A stretch of 64,000 nucleotides of DNA from Ligula intestinalis (GCA_036362985.1 JAYGXS010000005.1:7686019-7750018), one strand, 5' to 3'; counted from the stretch's first letter, positions 20,021-32,399 are shown. Made by a program: numbers and translations. Notes: generated by a model not told the origin, from the letters alone.

Positions 20021-23000
20021 ATAATCGCTTAAGACCGTGCAACTTTCATGATTAAATTCGACTTGGAACTTTATCATATATTTGGTAACACTATTTAGAT
20101 TGATGAAGTTGATTTCAGTCTGTGAAAGCTTTTTAATTAGGAAAATCGCCATTTTAGTCATGTTTATTAAGAAAAATGGGCATTTATTTTCGTGGAAATG
20201 AGAGGAGTCTCATATCGAACGATTTTCCTATGCTATTACGTATGAAAGAACCAGACTTTTTATTAATGTGCATTATACCATAGAGCAATTCCAAAATAAG
20301 TAAAAAGATATAAAGCATATCTCTTTCAGAACTGGAAAATTTTGTTTGAAATTGTTCAGATGGAAGTGAGTTCAGATTGAAGGAATGGTATTTAGTTTCG
20401 AAAACAAGGAACGCTCGCAATTTAGAAAAATATTTTTTGTTATTCTGCGAAGTGTTGTGCCACAAAATGCAGAAATAAATTGATATGACAAAGTAGTTTT
20501 ACCTTACCAATAACAATGCGCGGGAGCTTGTTATAGAAACGTGAACGCGCGATATACGTTCCTAGTTTGGTGTTGGGCTGTGCCATGGAGCCATCAAGTC
20601 ATTATATATGTGAAGCTGATTTTGTCAGCTTAAGAACGTTGGCATCCGGAAGCCTGCTATTTATTATGTTTGATAAAGCGAGCATATCAATGTCCACCAT
20701 ATCCAGAATTATTAACTGTAAAACACTAAAAAATACCATTATATGCCCGTTATCGCTATTCACAGGGAAAATTTATCAATGTTTTCTCAACTCTAGTTAG
20801 GAGCACAATGCGGGAATTTGGCCTCCATCAGCGGATGGCTACGATTGAGCCATTTTTAACCAAGAAACTTATTGAGCAACGTTTCCTATTTGCGCAGGAA
20901 TCCGATTGTCACAGACTTTCATGTTGAGAAAGCACTACTTTCTGTGATGAAGTAGTGTTCTTAGACAAGTCGACAACGTCTGCAAATGCGGTCATACGCG
21001 GAAATAATTTTCTTAAAGAACAGAATGCTTCGATATCAGCCTTGAAGAACTGTCAACGCCTCATTGTGTGGATGGCGATCAAGTTCGGTGAGCGAAGAAT
21101 CTGTCGGTCAACGAAAGATAACATTAAAAGTTACGACTAGACCAACATTGTCACCGATGTATTTGGTTATAAAGACATTCACAGACGTCGAATGGCTATT
21201 ATCATACAACAAGACAATGCCCCTGCTCACCGATCAAAGGAGGTATGACTACAATTAACCTTTTGACTATGGTCTTATTTTTTAAGACTACAGCCAGCCT
21301 TTCTGCATGCGTCCTGCGAACAATTGTTATCCCCCCCAATAGTTCCGACCTCAATGCATTGAAAATATCTTCGCCTTAAGCAAGCGAAACTGGCACAAGC
21401 CTCCGAAATATCTTTCAATGGAAAATAAATTGGAGTTCATTTTTTATAATTATATCGACCAAACCGTAATTGACGATATTGTTGTGTCAATGCCCACCCG
21501 AATTACTGCTATTATAAACGCTAGATGACACTCAGTAACATATTATCATGTTACATATTTATTCCTCCTCCTCATTTTGCCTTTTTATCCTATTTTCTTG
21601 CACTTTTGTCATTTGTACAACGATCTTTTATCTCTGACCTGTTCTACAGTCCCTTTTGAATTTGATAGTTTTCGGTAAAATATATAAGTCCTTATATTAT
21701 AAATAATACTTCATAAATCAAAATATGCCTCCTTTTGTGGATTTATTTTTCCTTTCACGCAGTATAATTTATGGGTCCGTTTGATAAACGCTTTGCGAGG
21801 TACAATGGTTTTCATGCAGACTTGACGATGTTACGCGATTTTTGGCGACTACTGTATTTACTCTGAATCGCAGACAGATACGCTGTGATCTAATGCAGAC
21901 ATTTCACATGGTCAGGATTGTTGCCTCGCATCCAACAAATTCTTTGAGATGGCCACGACCACTAGTTTGCGCGGACACCCTCTCAAACTACGTGTGACTG
22001 GGGCAAGATTGGACCCAGGCATGGAATGCTCTTTCCGCGAACATTGGCCTTTCCACATCTGTCACAGGACACCGCCAGGTAATGACATGTAATAAAAACA
22101 CTACCCTCTACTTCTCAGTAGTATTATTTTAGAATTATTAACTAAACGATTTCCATTTTATGCGCATTTCAACAGTCGCCTATACTGAACCTTGTGTTCC
22201 TAGCCTCCGCGGCCATGTAAAGTTCTTACTAGTGTCTTTCCATAACCGACTGCTAAGGATCGTGGTGGAGCCCTCTGGTTCGTAACCTGGTTGGAAGATT
22301 GAGTAACCACTAAGGGTGTATGATGGGCGCATTTACGACAGTCGGTAATGTTCTCATTGTGTGATCCTCTTGATATTGATAGAAACCGCGATGAGCTCCT
22401 CCTCAGATGCTACAAATAATCTCAGCAGCACGCCATCCGGCCTCCAATATACTCCCCCTCGCACATGCAACAAATGTTTCCTTAAAATACCTCAAAGGAT
22501 ATTCAATCCTCTAGAATTTCCGAACATAACCTTAGGAGTTTTTTTTTTTCATTTTCTGGGTTTTTTACCGGGTTGCATTTACTGGCAACGCCACTCTTTT
22601 ACAATGTTCTGCTGAACCGACGAATTTCACAGCTGCTTTGTACGAATAGGGACTTCAAAGATATTTACCTGTATCTCCCTGAATAAACCTAACCTGACCT
22701 GGCTGTCTTGTGTATATTAATACCGGTGTGCATATGAGTCCTTTTAAGAGATCGAAGGAATTTATCAGATTATCGTGGCGCTAGGATTTGCGGCTGCCAT
22801 TTGGTGATACTCGCATAAAATGACGGGAGGCAGAACAATAAAACGTCCCATTAGCAAGCATCAATTTAGCTTTAGGAGGAACGCCAAGCAGATCGTCAAA
22901 AAGACGATTCAATGTGGCCGGAAGCAAATGCTTATTTTTGGACCGAATTTCCTAGAAATTGTGAAATAAATAGAAGAGATGACTGTACGTTAAACTTTGA

Positions 23001-23860
23001 GGGCTTTTATAATATACAGCGCAATGGTTTGAGAATTAGAGAGATAAATAGAGGGACACGTTTTACAAATGAAAGCGAACATGCATGTCCCAGGTTTTTG
23101 TTGTTGTAAAGAGAAAATAGACGCGATCTCTGGAACGTCACTTGTCTTCTTCTGAGCTTTTGGCTTCACACAAGAGACCATCATCAAAGGAAATGAGAAA
23201 GCAGCAAGCGTTGGCTACGCGTACATGGGGATGAGGGAGGGACGGCATTTTGTGACAAGTTTGTACCAACTATTTATTGGACGGTAAGACAGCCACTTGA
23301 GTGCTGCATCCTCAAATATGGCCCAATTTCAATCTTGAAATGCGAATCGATCGGAATAGGGAATTTGCACTTTGTCGGCATATAATTTTTGAGGACATCT
23401 TGTAGCATGGACTGCATTTAATGAAATCTAGTTTGCTGATCTGTGTATGTAAGGTTTATGTTTGGATACCTATAAAAGGCTGATGAAGAACGATTAAAAT
23501 CGACTGAGATCTTAACATTCTCCCACTGGGCTAGCTCACCCTAAAATAGTAGACTCGAAATCTATGAGAAACAGTTAGAACAGATAACAGCATTTACTTG
23601 ATGGAGTTAAGTTCAAACACCGGTGAAATCTGGACGTGTCATCAAATAGTTTTGAAAGACATACAACAAGTCAGCATATAAAAATACACCTTCTTTCCAT
23701 AAGTTCTTTGCATGCTTTTACATTCTAATCCAAATTAAATCAATAAAATACGCGAGTAGTTAGAAAAAATCATCCCGTTTTCAGGATCAGGGGTGGGAAA
23801 AAAATTAGAGTCAGTAAGCTGACCGTTGTCAATGGGAGCCGGTCGCCGGCTCAGGTATTA
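20021..23860. other. 3.8 kb without a recognised gene
   Basis: AT-rich, with short open frames only. C- or T-homopolymers occur at about 21,331 and 22,541. AATAAACCTAACCTGACCT at about 22,682 looks like a poly(A)-signal type end but has no coding partner. Nothing here can be assigned to a known element. Confidence 0.4.
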
Positions 23861-23869
23861 CGCTGCGCG

Positions 23870-24020
23870 CGGTTAAATCGTCGAGTGGCGCCTTTATGAA
23901 ATTCCTTCCTGCGCACAGCACCGGTTTGCTTAATCTGATTGCAGCCGTTTCTGCCATTGCCAACATACGCTCTCCAGGGAAATTGCAGTAGCGTTTGGGC
24001 AGCTTGTAGATCACTCAAAA
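23870..24020 (-). repeat. Dispersed repeat, partner at 28,025-28,160
   Basis: Reverse complement: TACAAGCTGCCC, a variable stretch, AATGGCAGAAACGGCTGCAA, TCAGATTAAGCAAACCGGT and CTGTGCGC. The 28-kb copy has the same order on the plus strand. A weaker relative lies at 5,480-5,530. Confidence 0.6.
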
Positions 24021-24037
24021 ATACTGTAAGATGTACT

Positions 24038-24611
24038 GGCAAAAGTAGCTTATGTACCCCCACTCATATATCCCTAGTCCCAGCATTTCGTCTTGCAAAA
24101 ACGGTGGTTATAGAGTTTTGTGGGGTAGGAAAATAGGATATGCAGAGAAGGAAATTTTTAGAAGTATGTGTTAAGTGAAAAAAATGTGGCCGAAGTCTCT
24201 TCCCGTAACCGCTGGAGCAGGTTGTTCCGCATGTAAATTGAAGGTGTGCGCGACGCTTCACGCCGTGGACTATACTAATCTAACTCCAGACGGTATGTTG
24301 GACCTCAAGTAAGTTGAAGTAGACGACCTCCTAACCACCATTTCAATTTTTCGGGAAATTCAAGAAACCTGCAATTCGTAATCGGGTTTTTCTGCAATAA
24401 GTTAAACGATAATACAGATTAGGAAAATCTAGGGATATAAATCAACAACACTTCTAAATACAGTAAAATAAAAATGCATTTAGCATTTATTAAAGTATAT
24501 TCCACTGCGTGTCCTAATTCCTCACCCATAAAATCCTAATGCCACCGTATTCGTAGGAAACCATGTAGGGAGTAGGGATTAGTAAGTGGGGCTACATAGG
24601 CTACTGTTGCC
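24038..24611 (+). mobile_element. Non-autonomous TIR element, copy 2 (574 bp)
   Basis: Starts GGCAAAAGTAGCTTATGTA and ends (reversed) GGCAACAGTAGCCTATGTAG. The flanking 8-mers are GATGTACT and GATGTACC, again a near-perfect 8-bp target-site duplication. The interior aligns along its whole length with copies at 14,182 and, inverted, 61,898, including CCTAGTCCCAGCATT, GACGACCTCCTAACCACC and CAGTAAAATAAAAATGCAT. It encodes no transposase. Confidence 0.85.
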
Positions 24612-24945
24612 GATGTACCTAATATCTTTTGGAAAAGCGCTGGCTCCTGCGACCACCATATTCTGCCCCACGGGAGTGATTAAGTGGATAGATGAACATG
24701 TAAGGGGTTCTGGCTGGCAGTTCGTCCGTGCTCTGTAGGTGCTACGTGATGAGATACCGTGGGAAATCCATGACGCTCTGCATACACTGCTACAACTACT
24801 GCTGTTTCATTCCCTTGGCCATTGCGAATGCTTCGGTTTTGTGTCCCCCTGTAAGCGACACGCGCCATCATTCCGTCCCGTAGCTAACTTACCCTGTGAC
24901 TGAAGCACTGATGGCAGCCGAAACTCTGCATGCATTTCAACAGTC
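24612..24945. other. No recognised feature
   Basis: Short frames without recognisable domains between the TIR element and the LTR-like repeat. Confidence 0.35.
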
Positions 24946-25386
24946 TGTAGTGGGCACTAACACCACTATGGGAACCCGTGATCGCTGACTCATCACGCCA
25001 AGGCTGCAGTCACACTGACTGCCCGCACCCTGTCCACCTGTCACTCAGTGTCTGGCGCGACCTACTAACACACCCAGTCTCGCCTGCGCCCACATCGCAG
25101 CGTAACCTCACGCGGTCCAACCAATCACCTCCAAGGCTGCATAAAACAAAGACTTCAAGACGGTGACTGCCGCCAGATATCACTCCAGAGCTAGCCTGCC
25201 TCGCGGCTTGACGTTCGCTTCGGCAGTCAAGACTTCGTCCTAACAATTATTCTTTCCGTCTGTACAGAATACACTCTTCCTTTAACTCTGGCCATCCCAT
25301 GACCTCTGTCTCCTCTCCTAACGAACGGGGTCTGGAAGATCGCAGCCATTAGGGTTAAACCTTCTTAGCCTTCACACTCCTCGATA
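24946..25386 (+). repeat. LTR-like direct repeat, copy 1
   Basis: Begins TGTAGTGGGC, includes GTGTCTGGCGCGACCTACTA, CATAAAACAAAGAC (TATA-like), CTGTACAGAATACACTCTTC and GGTCTGGAAGATCGCAGCC, and ends near CCTCGATA. The same blocks recur at 25,639-26,214. A repeat starting with TG and carrying a TATA-like box suggests an LTR, but no gag or pol lies between the copies. Confidence 0.55.
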
Positions 25387-25638
25387 CACTTTTCTCTGCA
25401 GAGTCAGTGGCTTACGAGGTCGGATGACCTTATTCTCTTACCAATGGGCACTAAAACATGCCAGCCACAGCCTCTCATGCAAGTCACAAATGCTCCTGCA
25501 ACCTGGCTTATTCATGCCAGCCATAGCCACTCGCGCTGTTTGCAACTTTACTTTGGTACGTACCTTTTTACTAAATTTCCATATTCTTCCTTCGTTTGAA
25601 TTCTTTTATCAACGAACTACGGTCTAGGAAGGAAGCAC

Positions 25639-26214
25639 TGTAGTGGGCGCTTGTGCAGTTGTGGGAACCGGTGATCACTGACTCGTCACGTCATGCCTGT
25701 ACACACGCTAACTGCCGGCAAACTTTCGATCTCTCGCTCAATGTCTGGCGCGACCTACTAACATGCGATGTCGTGGTCTGACCAAGTACCATTAAGGATG
25801 ATAAAAAAAAGACAACTAACGGTGGCTTCCCGGATTACTGCCGCTTGAACACATTCCAGACCCGATCCGACTTGGGAACGGATTCAGTAGTCGCGAGCCA
25901 ATCCTCCTTCAAAATATTATTCTTTCTGCCAATAGTAGAGAATATGCGAGTTCCAGGAAGCAGTTCAGAAGAAGAAGATGCGATCACTGGAACAAGAGTT
26001 TTATTCGTCTGACGTTTCGAATTCCCTCGGGAATCCTTAATCATAGGTGATGATAACGTTGTCATGGTCATGCGTAGATGCCTGCCTGCCTGTACAGAAT
26101 ACACTCTTCCTATCACGCTGTCTTTCCCATGGCTTCTCTCATCCCCTGCGGACTTAGGCCTGGAAGATTGCAGCCCTTAGGGTTCAACCTCCTTAGCCTT
26201 AACGATCCTCGATA
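25639..26214 (+). repeat. LTR-like direct repeat, copy 2, with insertion
   Basis: Matches 24,946-25,386 from TGTAGTGGGC to CCTCGATA but is interrupted at about 25,931-26,085. The insertion is a minus-strand PLE-type tail with GACGTTTCGAATTCCCTCGG and a GATCACTGGAAC block. Only about 250 bp separates the two repeats, so the whole would be a TRIM-like miniature LTR element or an old deletion derivative. Confidence 0.55.
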
Positions 26215-27440
26215 AGTCCGTCGCGATTGACAGTGTAAGGTGTCGTCCACGAAGGTCGTGTGGGAAGGTGACGTACATCTGCTAGAAAAAAAGGAGTTCT
26301 ATAACCTACTGAATCCACAGCATGACCTTCCCTCGCTGACGGATGTTCACCGATCACCAACTAAACTCACTCAACTCACTTTGCCTAGAAGCTCATTTTC
26401 AAGCCCACCAGCAGCAGCCACATCACCGCGAAGTTCTTGTTTCCTATTGGTAGTATTTCTCATTTTAATTATCGCGCGCTTGCCAACCATTAGGTTATTT
26501 AAATAACCATTCCTATTATCCTCTGGATTTATACGCGCTCTACTTTTAAATTTCCTTCTTCTTTCCCCTGATATGACCCAGCCATAAAAGCCATATTACC
26601 AGCGGTCCCCTAAGACACAATCCTGGGGGTGTAAGGTTGTCTACCAACTTCACTGCTGCCACAAATTTTCCCCTTGACGAGTAACTGTTTGAATCCTCAT
26701 AAACTCTCACATGCAGGGCGGTACCGTCTCACACATATATTTCCCTTCCTATAAACAACATATATTTCCTCTCCTAATGCTACGACTTTTAAGTGATTTT
26801 TTAAAATTATTCCTCAGTTTCATTTTGCATGGCCTCATTATAAATATTAAATTGGCCACTGTGTATGCTTGGTCATTCGGTTCACGATTTATTCACTAAT
26901 ATGTGTCTCTAATAATTTGTTGCGACAATATCCATGCGGTTTCCATAGAAGATGCCCCCAGAACTGAGTTTATTAGTTACAGGCACAGTTAACCCTCACC
27001 TATTTGCAATTCGGCAGTCAAGCTTCACTTACTTTTAGATTTTCTTTCTCCTAGAGAATATCTAACATATTTGCTATTGATTTTTGTGACTGGGTACATT
27101 TGATTTGCATACTCTAAGACTTCTCACTATTTCGTAAATATTATTTTTCAATGCATGAATTCGCAGGAACAGTGAGTATATCTGAATCGCTGTTGACTCC
27201 AATTTGCAGTCAATCCCACAGGGCTCAAACCTCATGGTATGCAGATACGCGAAATCATAAACATTAATTACAGCCAGACTACCCAAACTGGGCTCCGATA
27301 ACTGACTAACTTCAATCTTCTTACTATGCGGAACACAATTTCCCAATCCGGACATACCAGAGCTACAAAATATTCCGCGTACTCTGTGAAAACCTTCTTG
27401 CTGAATCTACCCAGAAGGTGCTTAACTTCAGCGATGAAAG
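26215..27440. other. No recognised gene
   Basis: AT-rich with short open frames. Nothing assignable. Confidence 0.4.
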
Positions 27441-27454
27441 TCGAAACAATAACT

Positions 27455-27520
27455 GCAAGAATAGTTAGAGCGTTAGAATTCTAATCAAAAGGTCGCGAGT
27501 TCGAGCCCCGGGTGAATATG
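27455..27520 (+). repeat. tRNA-like SINE head
   Basis: TAGTTAGAGCG (A-box type, 27,462) and AGTTCGAGCCC (B-box, 27,499) are spaced 37 nt apart. Between them TTAGAATTCTAATCAAA could form an anticodon arm reading TCT. The acceptor stem does not pair, so this is a pseudo-tRNA or SINE head and not a working gene. Confidence 0.5.
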
Positions 27521-28024
27521 ACTGACTGATGATGGCTAATGAGCGAGCCAGAAATATCCGTTCCAGTTTCGCTAGTATTTTCCGGTAATGATGTCTACAT
27601 GACCTTCAGCCAGTTTCGACAGGTAGGGCACAGCGCACTTGCAATCTTCTCTAATTTATTGCTCTTATCAGTATTTGACTGGCAGAATAAACACATCTTC
27701 CTAAGAGTGCCAGATAATTTAACTGGCACTGTTCAAATCGGTAGAACTAATAACATTTGGCAAAGGTAATCCCTTCTGTCGGCCAAAGAACAGTTTAGAA
27801 CGACGGAGAATGAGAAGGATTGTAGGGGTTAGGAAGTGGAGGAGAGGAGTGGAAACACCACCGTTTAGAAGGATAACTTCATAAGCGAACATATTCTAGG
27901 GTGCCTGCCTCCTCTAGGCATGCATATACGTCGACTATACGGTTAATCAAAATTGGCACAAGCGTTTTTCTTATTCTAGATATGAGAAATGCACTGTACC
28001 ATGCAATACCAAAATGACTAGTGT
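27521..28024. other. No recognised feature
   Basis: May be the body of the SINE whose head lies at 27.46 kb, but no second copy was found to define its end. Confidence 0.3.
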
Positions 28025-28160
28025 ACAAGCTGCCCTCGAGCTAGCTGAAGTTCGCTGGGTAACGCCTATTAGCTATGGCAGAAGCGGCTGCAATCAGAGT
28101 AAGCTAACCGGTCCTGTGCGCCCAAACGAAAGTTCGTAAAAGCGCCCCAGTTGCCCTGCT
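28025..28160 (+). repeat. Dispersed repeat, partner of 23,870-24,020
   Basis: TATGGCAGAAGCGGCTGCAA, TCAGAGTAAGCTAACCGGT and CCTGTGCGCCC match the reverse complement at 23.9 kb in order and spacing. Confidence 0.6.
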
Positions 28161-28479
28161 CGATATTCGACAATTCGATCGCGCATGCAGCTAAATACTT
28201 CGCGCGACAACCGGCTCCCCGTGACACTGTTCAGACTGCTGACCCCAATTTTGTCCCTCTCCCCGACCGCATATTTTATTTAGGTAATTACGCTCGGGAC
28301 AAACCCATTTACATTTTTAATTTTTCAATGGAAAAGTACACATCTTTCAAATTCTACAATAATTTTAACAATAGCATCCTTTTTAGGACCGCCAATAAAA
28401 CTTTGGTACGAAGTGTCTTCTTCTGACTGATCTTTGACGTCAGATAAATGGAATAACTTCAAGTGACATAAGATGGTTG

Positions 28480-28775
28480 AAAGAATCATCGATCATGTTG
28501 TGCTCACCTAACTGTGTTCGCTGATTTTTTGGACAGCTGGGCCGGCTGTCCTTTGTCATAGTGTAAACTGACTTTATCGAACAGCAGTTCAAAGTTGTGG
28601 TTGTGTGTGTTGGCCATGGGCTGCTCGATTTTTCTATGTTCGCTGCTTGGGCCTCCGTGTGAATTTTGGCATAACTTGACGGCAGTTTGTTCGTGTTTCG
28701 TCGAAACGGAAGAGCATGCTGGTAATCCCGCTCCCTCTCCCGGTGGTTTCGTCATGGGGTCACCTATGTTTGCAA
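28480..28775 (+). repeat. ~300-bp inverted repeat, left arm
   Basis: GGCCGGCTGTCCTTTGTCA, TTTTTCTATGTTCGCTGCTT, TTTTGGCATAACTTGACGGC, TTTCGTCGAAACGGAAGAG and GGTTTCGTCATGGGGTC occur in order in the reverse complement of 29,670-29,970, at my estimate of about 85% identity. The arm is interrupted after CCTAAG at 28,775 by a tail insertion and resumes at about 29,031 (TAAGTTCGGTTTTACCT). Confidence 0.75.
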
Positions 28776-29030
28776 ATCCTAAGTGCAGAAGAAGAAGACT
28801 CGATCGCTGGGACAATACGTTTATTCGCCTGACGTTTCGACATCCGCCGCCGATTCATGATCAGAGACATGAGTCGCAGAAACAGGTTTCTGCGTCTGCT
28901 ACTTATGTCTCTGATGATGAATCCGCGATGGGTGTCGAAACTTCAGGCGAATAAACGTACTGTCCCAGCGATCGAGTATTCTTTTTCTCAATTGCTTCCT
29001 GGGACACGCATGTTCGCTTGTATTGGCAAT
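28776..29030. mobile_element. Head-to-head PLE tails inserted in the repeat
   Basis: 28,790-28,870 is a minus-strand tail (CGTTTATTCGCCTGACGTTT, then a hairpin and TCATGATCAGAG). 28,908-29,020 is a plus-strand tail (CTGATGATGAATCCGCGATG, GAAACTTCAGGCGAATAAAC). Together they form an inverted pair. TAAG lies on both sides of the block, a possible 4-bp target duplication. The pairing resembles the pseudo-LTR arrangement known for Penelope-like elements. Confidence 0.65.
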
Positions 29031-29039
29031 CGTAAGTTC

Positions 29040-29178
29040 GGTTTTACCTTGTCTTGTCAACTTCGATATTCAAGGAGGAGGCCGAGGAACCTCAGAAGCT
29101 GAAAGACTGACGCTTAAGGCATGGTACTCAGACGCCAACTCCGTCAACAAGCATCTGGACCTATCACAGGGGGTTAAG
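29040..29178 (+). mobile_element. Penelope-like endonuclease C-terminus
   Basis: The plus strand reads LTLKAWYSDANSVNKHLDLS then a stop, matching the end of the GIY-YIG endonuclease of Penelope-like elements (E/KAWYSD-NS-N-H-DL). The catalytic glutamate position before AW is lysine here. The rest of the domain is missing. Confidence 0.6.
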
Positions 29179-29669
29179 TGAGTTAAACCCGGCAACTGCG
29201 ATCTTCAGACCATGGTCACTTAGTGCAGAAGAGAAGTCGATAAAGGCCAGAGTAGAAGGAAGAATGTATTTTGTACACAAAGGAAAGGAGAATAGATGGA
29301 CAGAGATTTGACTTGGACAGCATACAACTGACAAGGAGAGCCAAGAGAGCCAGTCGAGTCCAAGTGCGGTTTTTAGCAGCAGGCATGCAAGCAGCAGCGA
29401 GAACGGGCATTGGCTGGTTGCCCTGAAGGTTATTGGCCAGCAAACTGCATCGACCAAGGCGTGAATACGTCCTATTTGCCCATCGGGGGAGACAAGCATT
29501 TGCGGGACCTGATTGGCTGCTGCAGAGGCCGCCTTAAGTGCAGAAGTACTCGTTAGCGGCAGCGAGCCTTCGGACATGCTCGCCTATGTTGAGTGAGTCA
29601 CCACAGACCTTCCTGCAGCCTACAAACTCCCACGTCATTGCACAAGTAACAGAAAAGACCAGGTCAAAC
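29179..29669. other. Unassigned spacer between inverted arms
   Basis: Open frames on the minus strand (29,164-29,577) show a hydrophobic stretch but no recognisable domain. Probably repeat-derived. Confidence 0.3.
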
Positions 29670-29970
29670 CGAACTTAAGATTTGCAGGTCAAGACGACCC
29701 CGTGACGAAACCACTGGAAGGAGAATCAGGATTACCAGCATCCTCTTCCGTTTCGACGAAACTCAACACCAGCTGCTGTCAAGTTATGCCAAAATCCACA
29801 CGGAGGGCCAAGCAGCGAACGTAGAAAAATCGGTCAGCCCATGGTAAACAAGTAGATGCACAAGTTTAAAATTGCTGATCGATGAAGTCAGTTCACGCTT
29901 TGAAAAAGGACAGCCGGCTCAGCTGTGTGAAAGTTCAGTGAACAAACTAACACATTTTGGTGAGCAAAAT
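29670..29970 (-). repeat. ~300-bp inverted repeat, right arm
   Basis: Reverse complement of 28,480-28,775 plus 29,031-29,050. This copy is uninterrupted, which shows that the left arm carries an insertion. Confidence 0.75.
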
Positions 29971-30469
29971 ATGATCTGTGATTCTAATCCCGGAATTCTG
30001 CCTTTTGCATAAGTGAGACAGTTTAAAGAGGTAATAAGCGATGCATTTCCACGGCTCTTTCTAGAGTCTTTCATGAAGTGCTGTGCTTAGCAACAATCAA
30101 CTTAATATTTGGAAAGAGAAGATCATAACGCACCGTGCATTGCAGCCTCATACGCAGCGATAGTAGGTATAACTCACAACTTATGTGCTCGGCAGTTTCG
30201 CTACTATTTTTTCTTATTCTTCTTCTATTGCAGATGATGCCGTTATTTTGAATTGTTTAGGCAATGTTGACAGTATAAGAAGGCTGGAAAGGGCTCTGCC
30301 GCCCATAAATGTACCCCTGGCACCTGCTCAACATACTCCGGACACTGGGCACATCGGGTTTATTCGATGGCAGGTGTCAGAGTTGCGTCATTGGTACAGA
30401 GCATCTGTAGGGAAATCTGGGACATCATCGGATACATTTCCATTCTAAATAGTCAAAAATATGCCAGGC

Positions 30470-30830
30470 CCAGGAAGCCGCTCACGCATCCATGCCAGAG
30501 CACGGCTTCGATTTCGAACACGTGCGAATACTGGGTTAGTCGGACGACCGAATCTCACGCCTCTTGCAGGAGGCATGACACACAGGCTGACTCTATAAAT
30601 AGGCATATTGATCTCCCAGATACCTATCTCGCGTTGCGCGAGCAATGCCAGGGCTCAAGGTTACTCGTGGCGGAGCAAACAAGGGGAACTTAAGGTCACT
30701 CATGGCAGAGCTGATTTAATCATGCAGTGAGTTGTACGTTTTCATTCCTTGACAATGGTCTCGAGTGAGATTCCGAAACGTCTGGCAAATAAAATATTGG
30801 TCCCAGAGAGCATCTTCCTGCCTCCAATAC
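30470..30830 (+). mobile_element. Penelope-like endonuclease end with tail
   Basis: The frame ending at 30,693 contains SINRHIDLPDTYLALREQCQ, the terminal block of a PLE GIY-YIG endonuclease. Upstream residues are degenerate. At 30,758-30,800 follows the tail GTCTCGAGTGAGATTCCGAA and CGTCTGGCAAATAAAATATT, with GGTCCCAGAG. The endonuclease core is not readable. Confidence 0.65.
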
Positions 30831-32399
30831 ATTTAAATGCACAGGCAGGATAAGAATGGGCTGTAGCTACAACACAATGCATCAGAACACAATATGCTCG
30901 ATAATAAACCTTGAGCGCATGGGAGAAACCACAGATAACTTTTATTACATGGAACAGTTAGTGAAGTGATCCACAACCATCAGCGAGCGTACACGTCAAA
31001 GGTCATTTGGAGTCCAGATGGAAAATTTAAAAAAAAACTTGACCGTCCAGAAACTGAGTTTTAGTACGCGACTAGCACCTGCTCCTTCAACTATTAAGCT
31101 GACCTTTGTTAAGCTGCAGTCTTACTCATCGCAGGCATCCTAGAAATGGCGCAAAGTAGAGTAGAACTAGTAACTATTTACTCCAGGGCTGTGCAATACA
31201 GCAAGAATCAACTACAGTTAACCAGAACCTGTAGAAGCTTCTGAAAATGCTAGCCCACTTATCGAACATTATATTTTTGGATTTTAACTGCGGGCTAGAT
31301 GCGTTTCTGTATATTTCGTGTTAGGTCTACGGCTTAAATGGTAAGTAATGCACGTGGTACGCGTGATTAACTGGGCAGATTTTTGAGGCTATAACAAGGA
31401 TTTGGTTATAGTGCCTTCCTCCAAGACTGATGGCGATCTTGATTTACGCAATTATTTTTTTCTAACAAACGGTCAACTGGAAATAATGTTTAATAACATA
31501 CGGCATTTCAAAGGATTCTTCTGCACAAATCTCTCCCTTACATAGTTATCTTAGTTCGCGAATTGGCAATTATCAGCTCCATTGTGTGGTCTGATAAAAC
31601 GATGACTTTAAGGTTATCATCGAGAAAACTTTAAAGAACTGTCAAGATGTAGCCGACATCAGTTAAGCTTTCGAAACCTGAGACAGCGCCCCCAAGTGTG
31701 ACAGCCGCAAAAATAATTTGAATTTTGAGTTTTCAGTGGAGCTTACATTTAAGTGCCCAACATTATTGAAATAATCTATTTTTTAACACCAACGTTTGGC
31801 GCGCCATAAGTAAAATGATAAATTGTAACGATCCCAGGAAACTGAATGGGTTTGTTCGACTGAGGTGGGCCGTGTTTACGCGCGAACCTGGGATGAAGAT
31901 GTGAAGCTCGTGAGAGAGTGAAAATGACCGGTGCCCCTTCCTTCCAACTGCCGACCCTTCCCGCAGTCCCAGAATTAGCTCTCTAAGGCGTTCTTTAAAG
32001 GCTGTCCTGTTTCCAACTAGCTCTCATCGTGCCTCCCCACAACTGGCTAAAACTATGCCCATCCAACGACTCCGGCTTCCAATCCTCTACCTGCAGTTGC
32101 AACGTGCTCTGTGCTCCCCACCGGTTATGTAGCTTCTTTGACAGCAACGCTCTCTATCCAGACGCCGTAACTTGTCCTTTTGTACGCCCCTTTTTCCCTA
32201 GATATTCTCCACTTATTGCTCTTAGTACATGCTTAACCTTCTTCACAGACTTACCGTTTTCTATCGTATGTATGCGTTAGGACGACTTTGACAGTTCCGT
32301 TCAGACCTTCCTTAGACCGTACTTACCACCGGCATTCGACGTTACGCAGTGTATACCAGCTATCCCACAACCGTGACCAACAAGAGCATGACAAAATAC
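30831..32399. other. No recognised gene
   Basis: AT-rich to 31.8 kb, then a more balanced stretch at 31.85-32.3 kb with short open frames and no domain. Confidence 0.4.

Noticed and set aside
29164..29577. 137-codon hydrophobic protein, minus strand
   Set aside because: Lies between inverted repeat arms, lacks recognisable topology and has no supporting exon signals.
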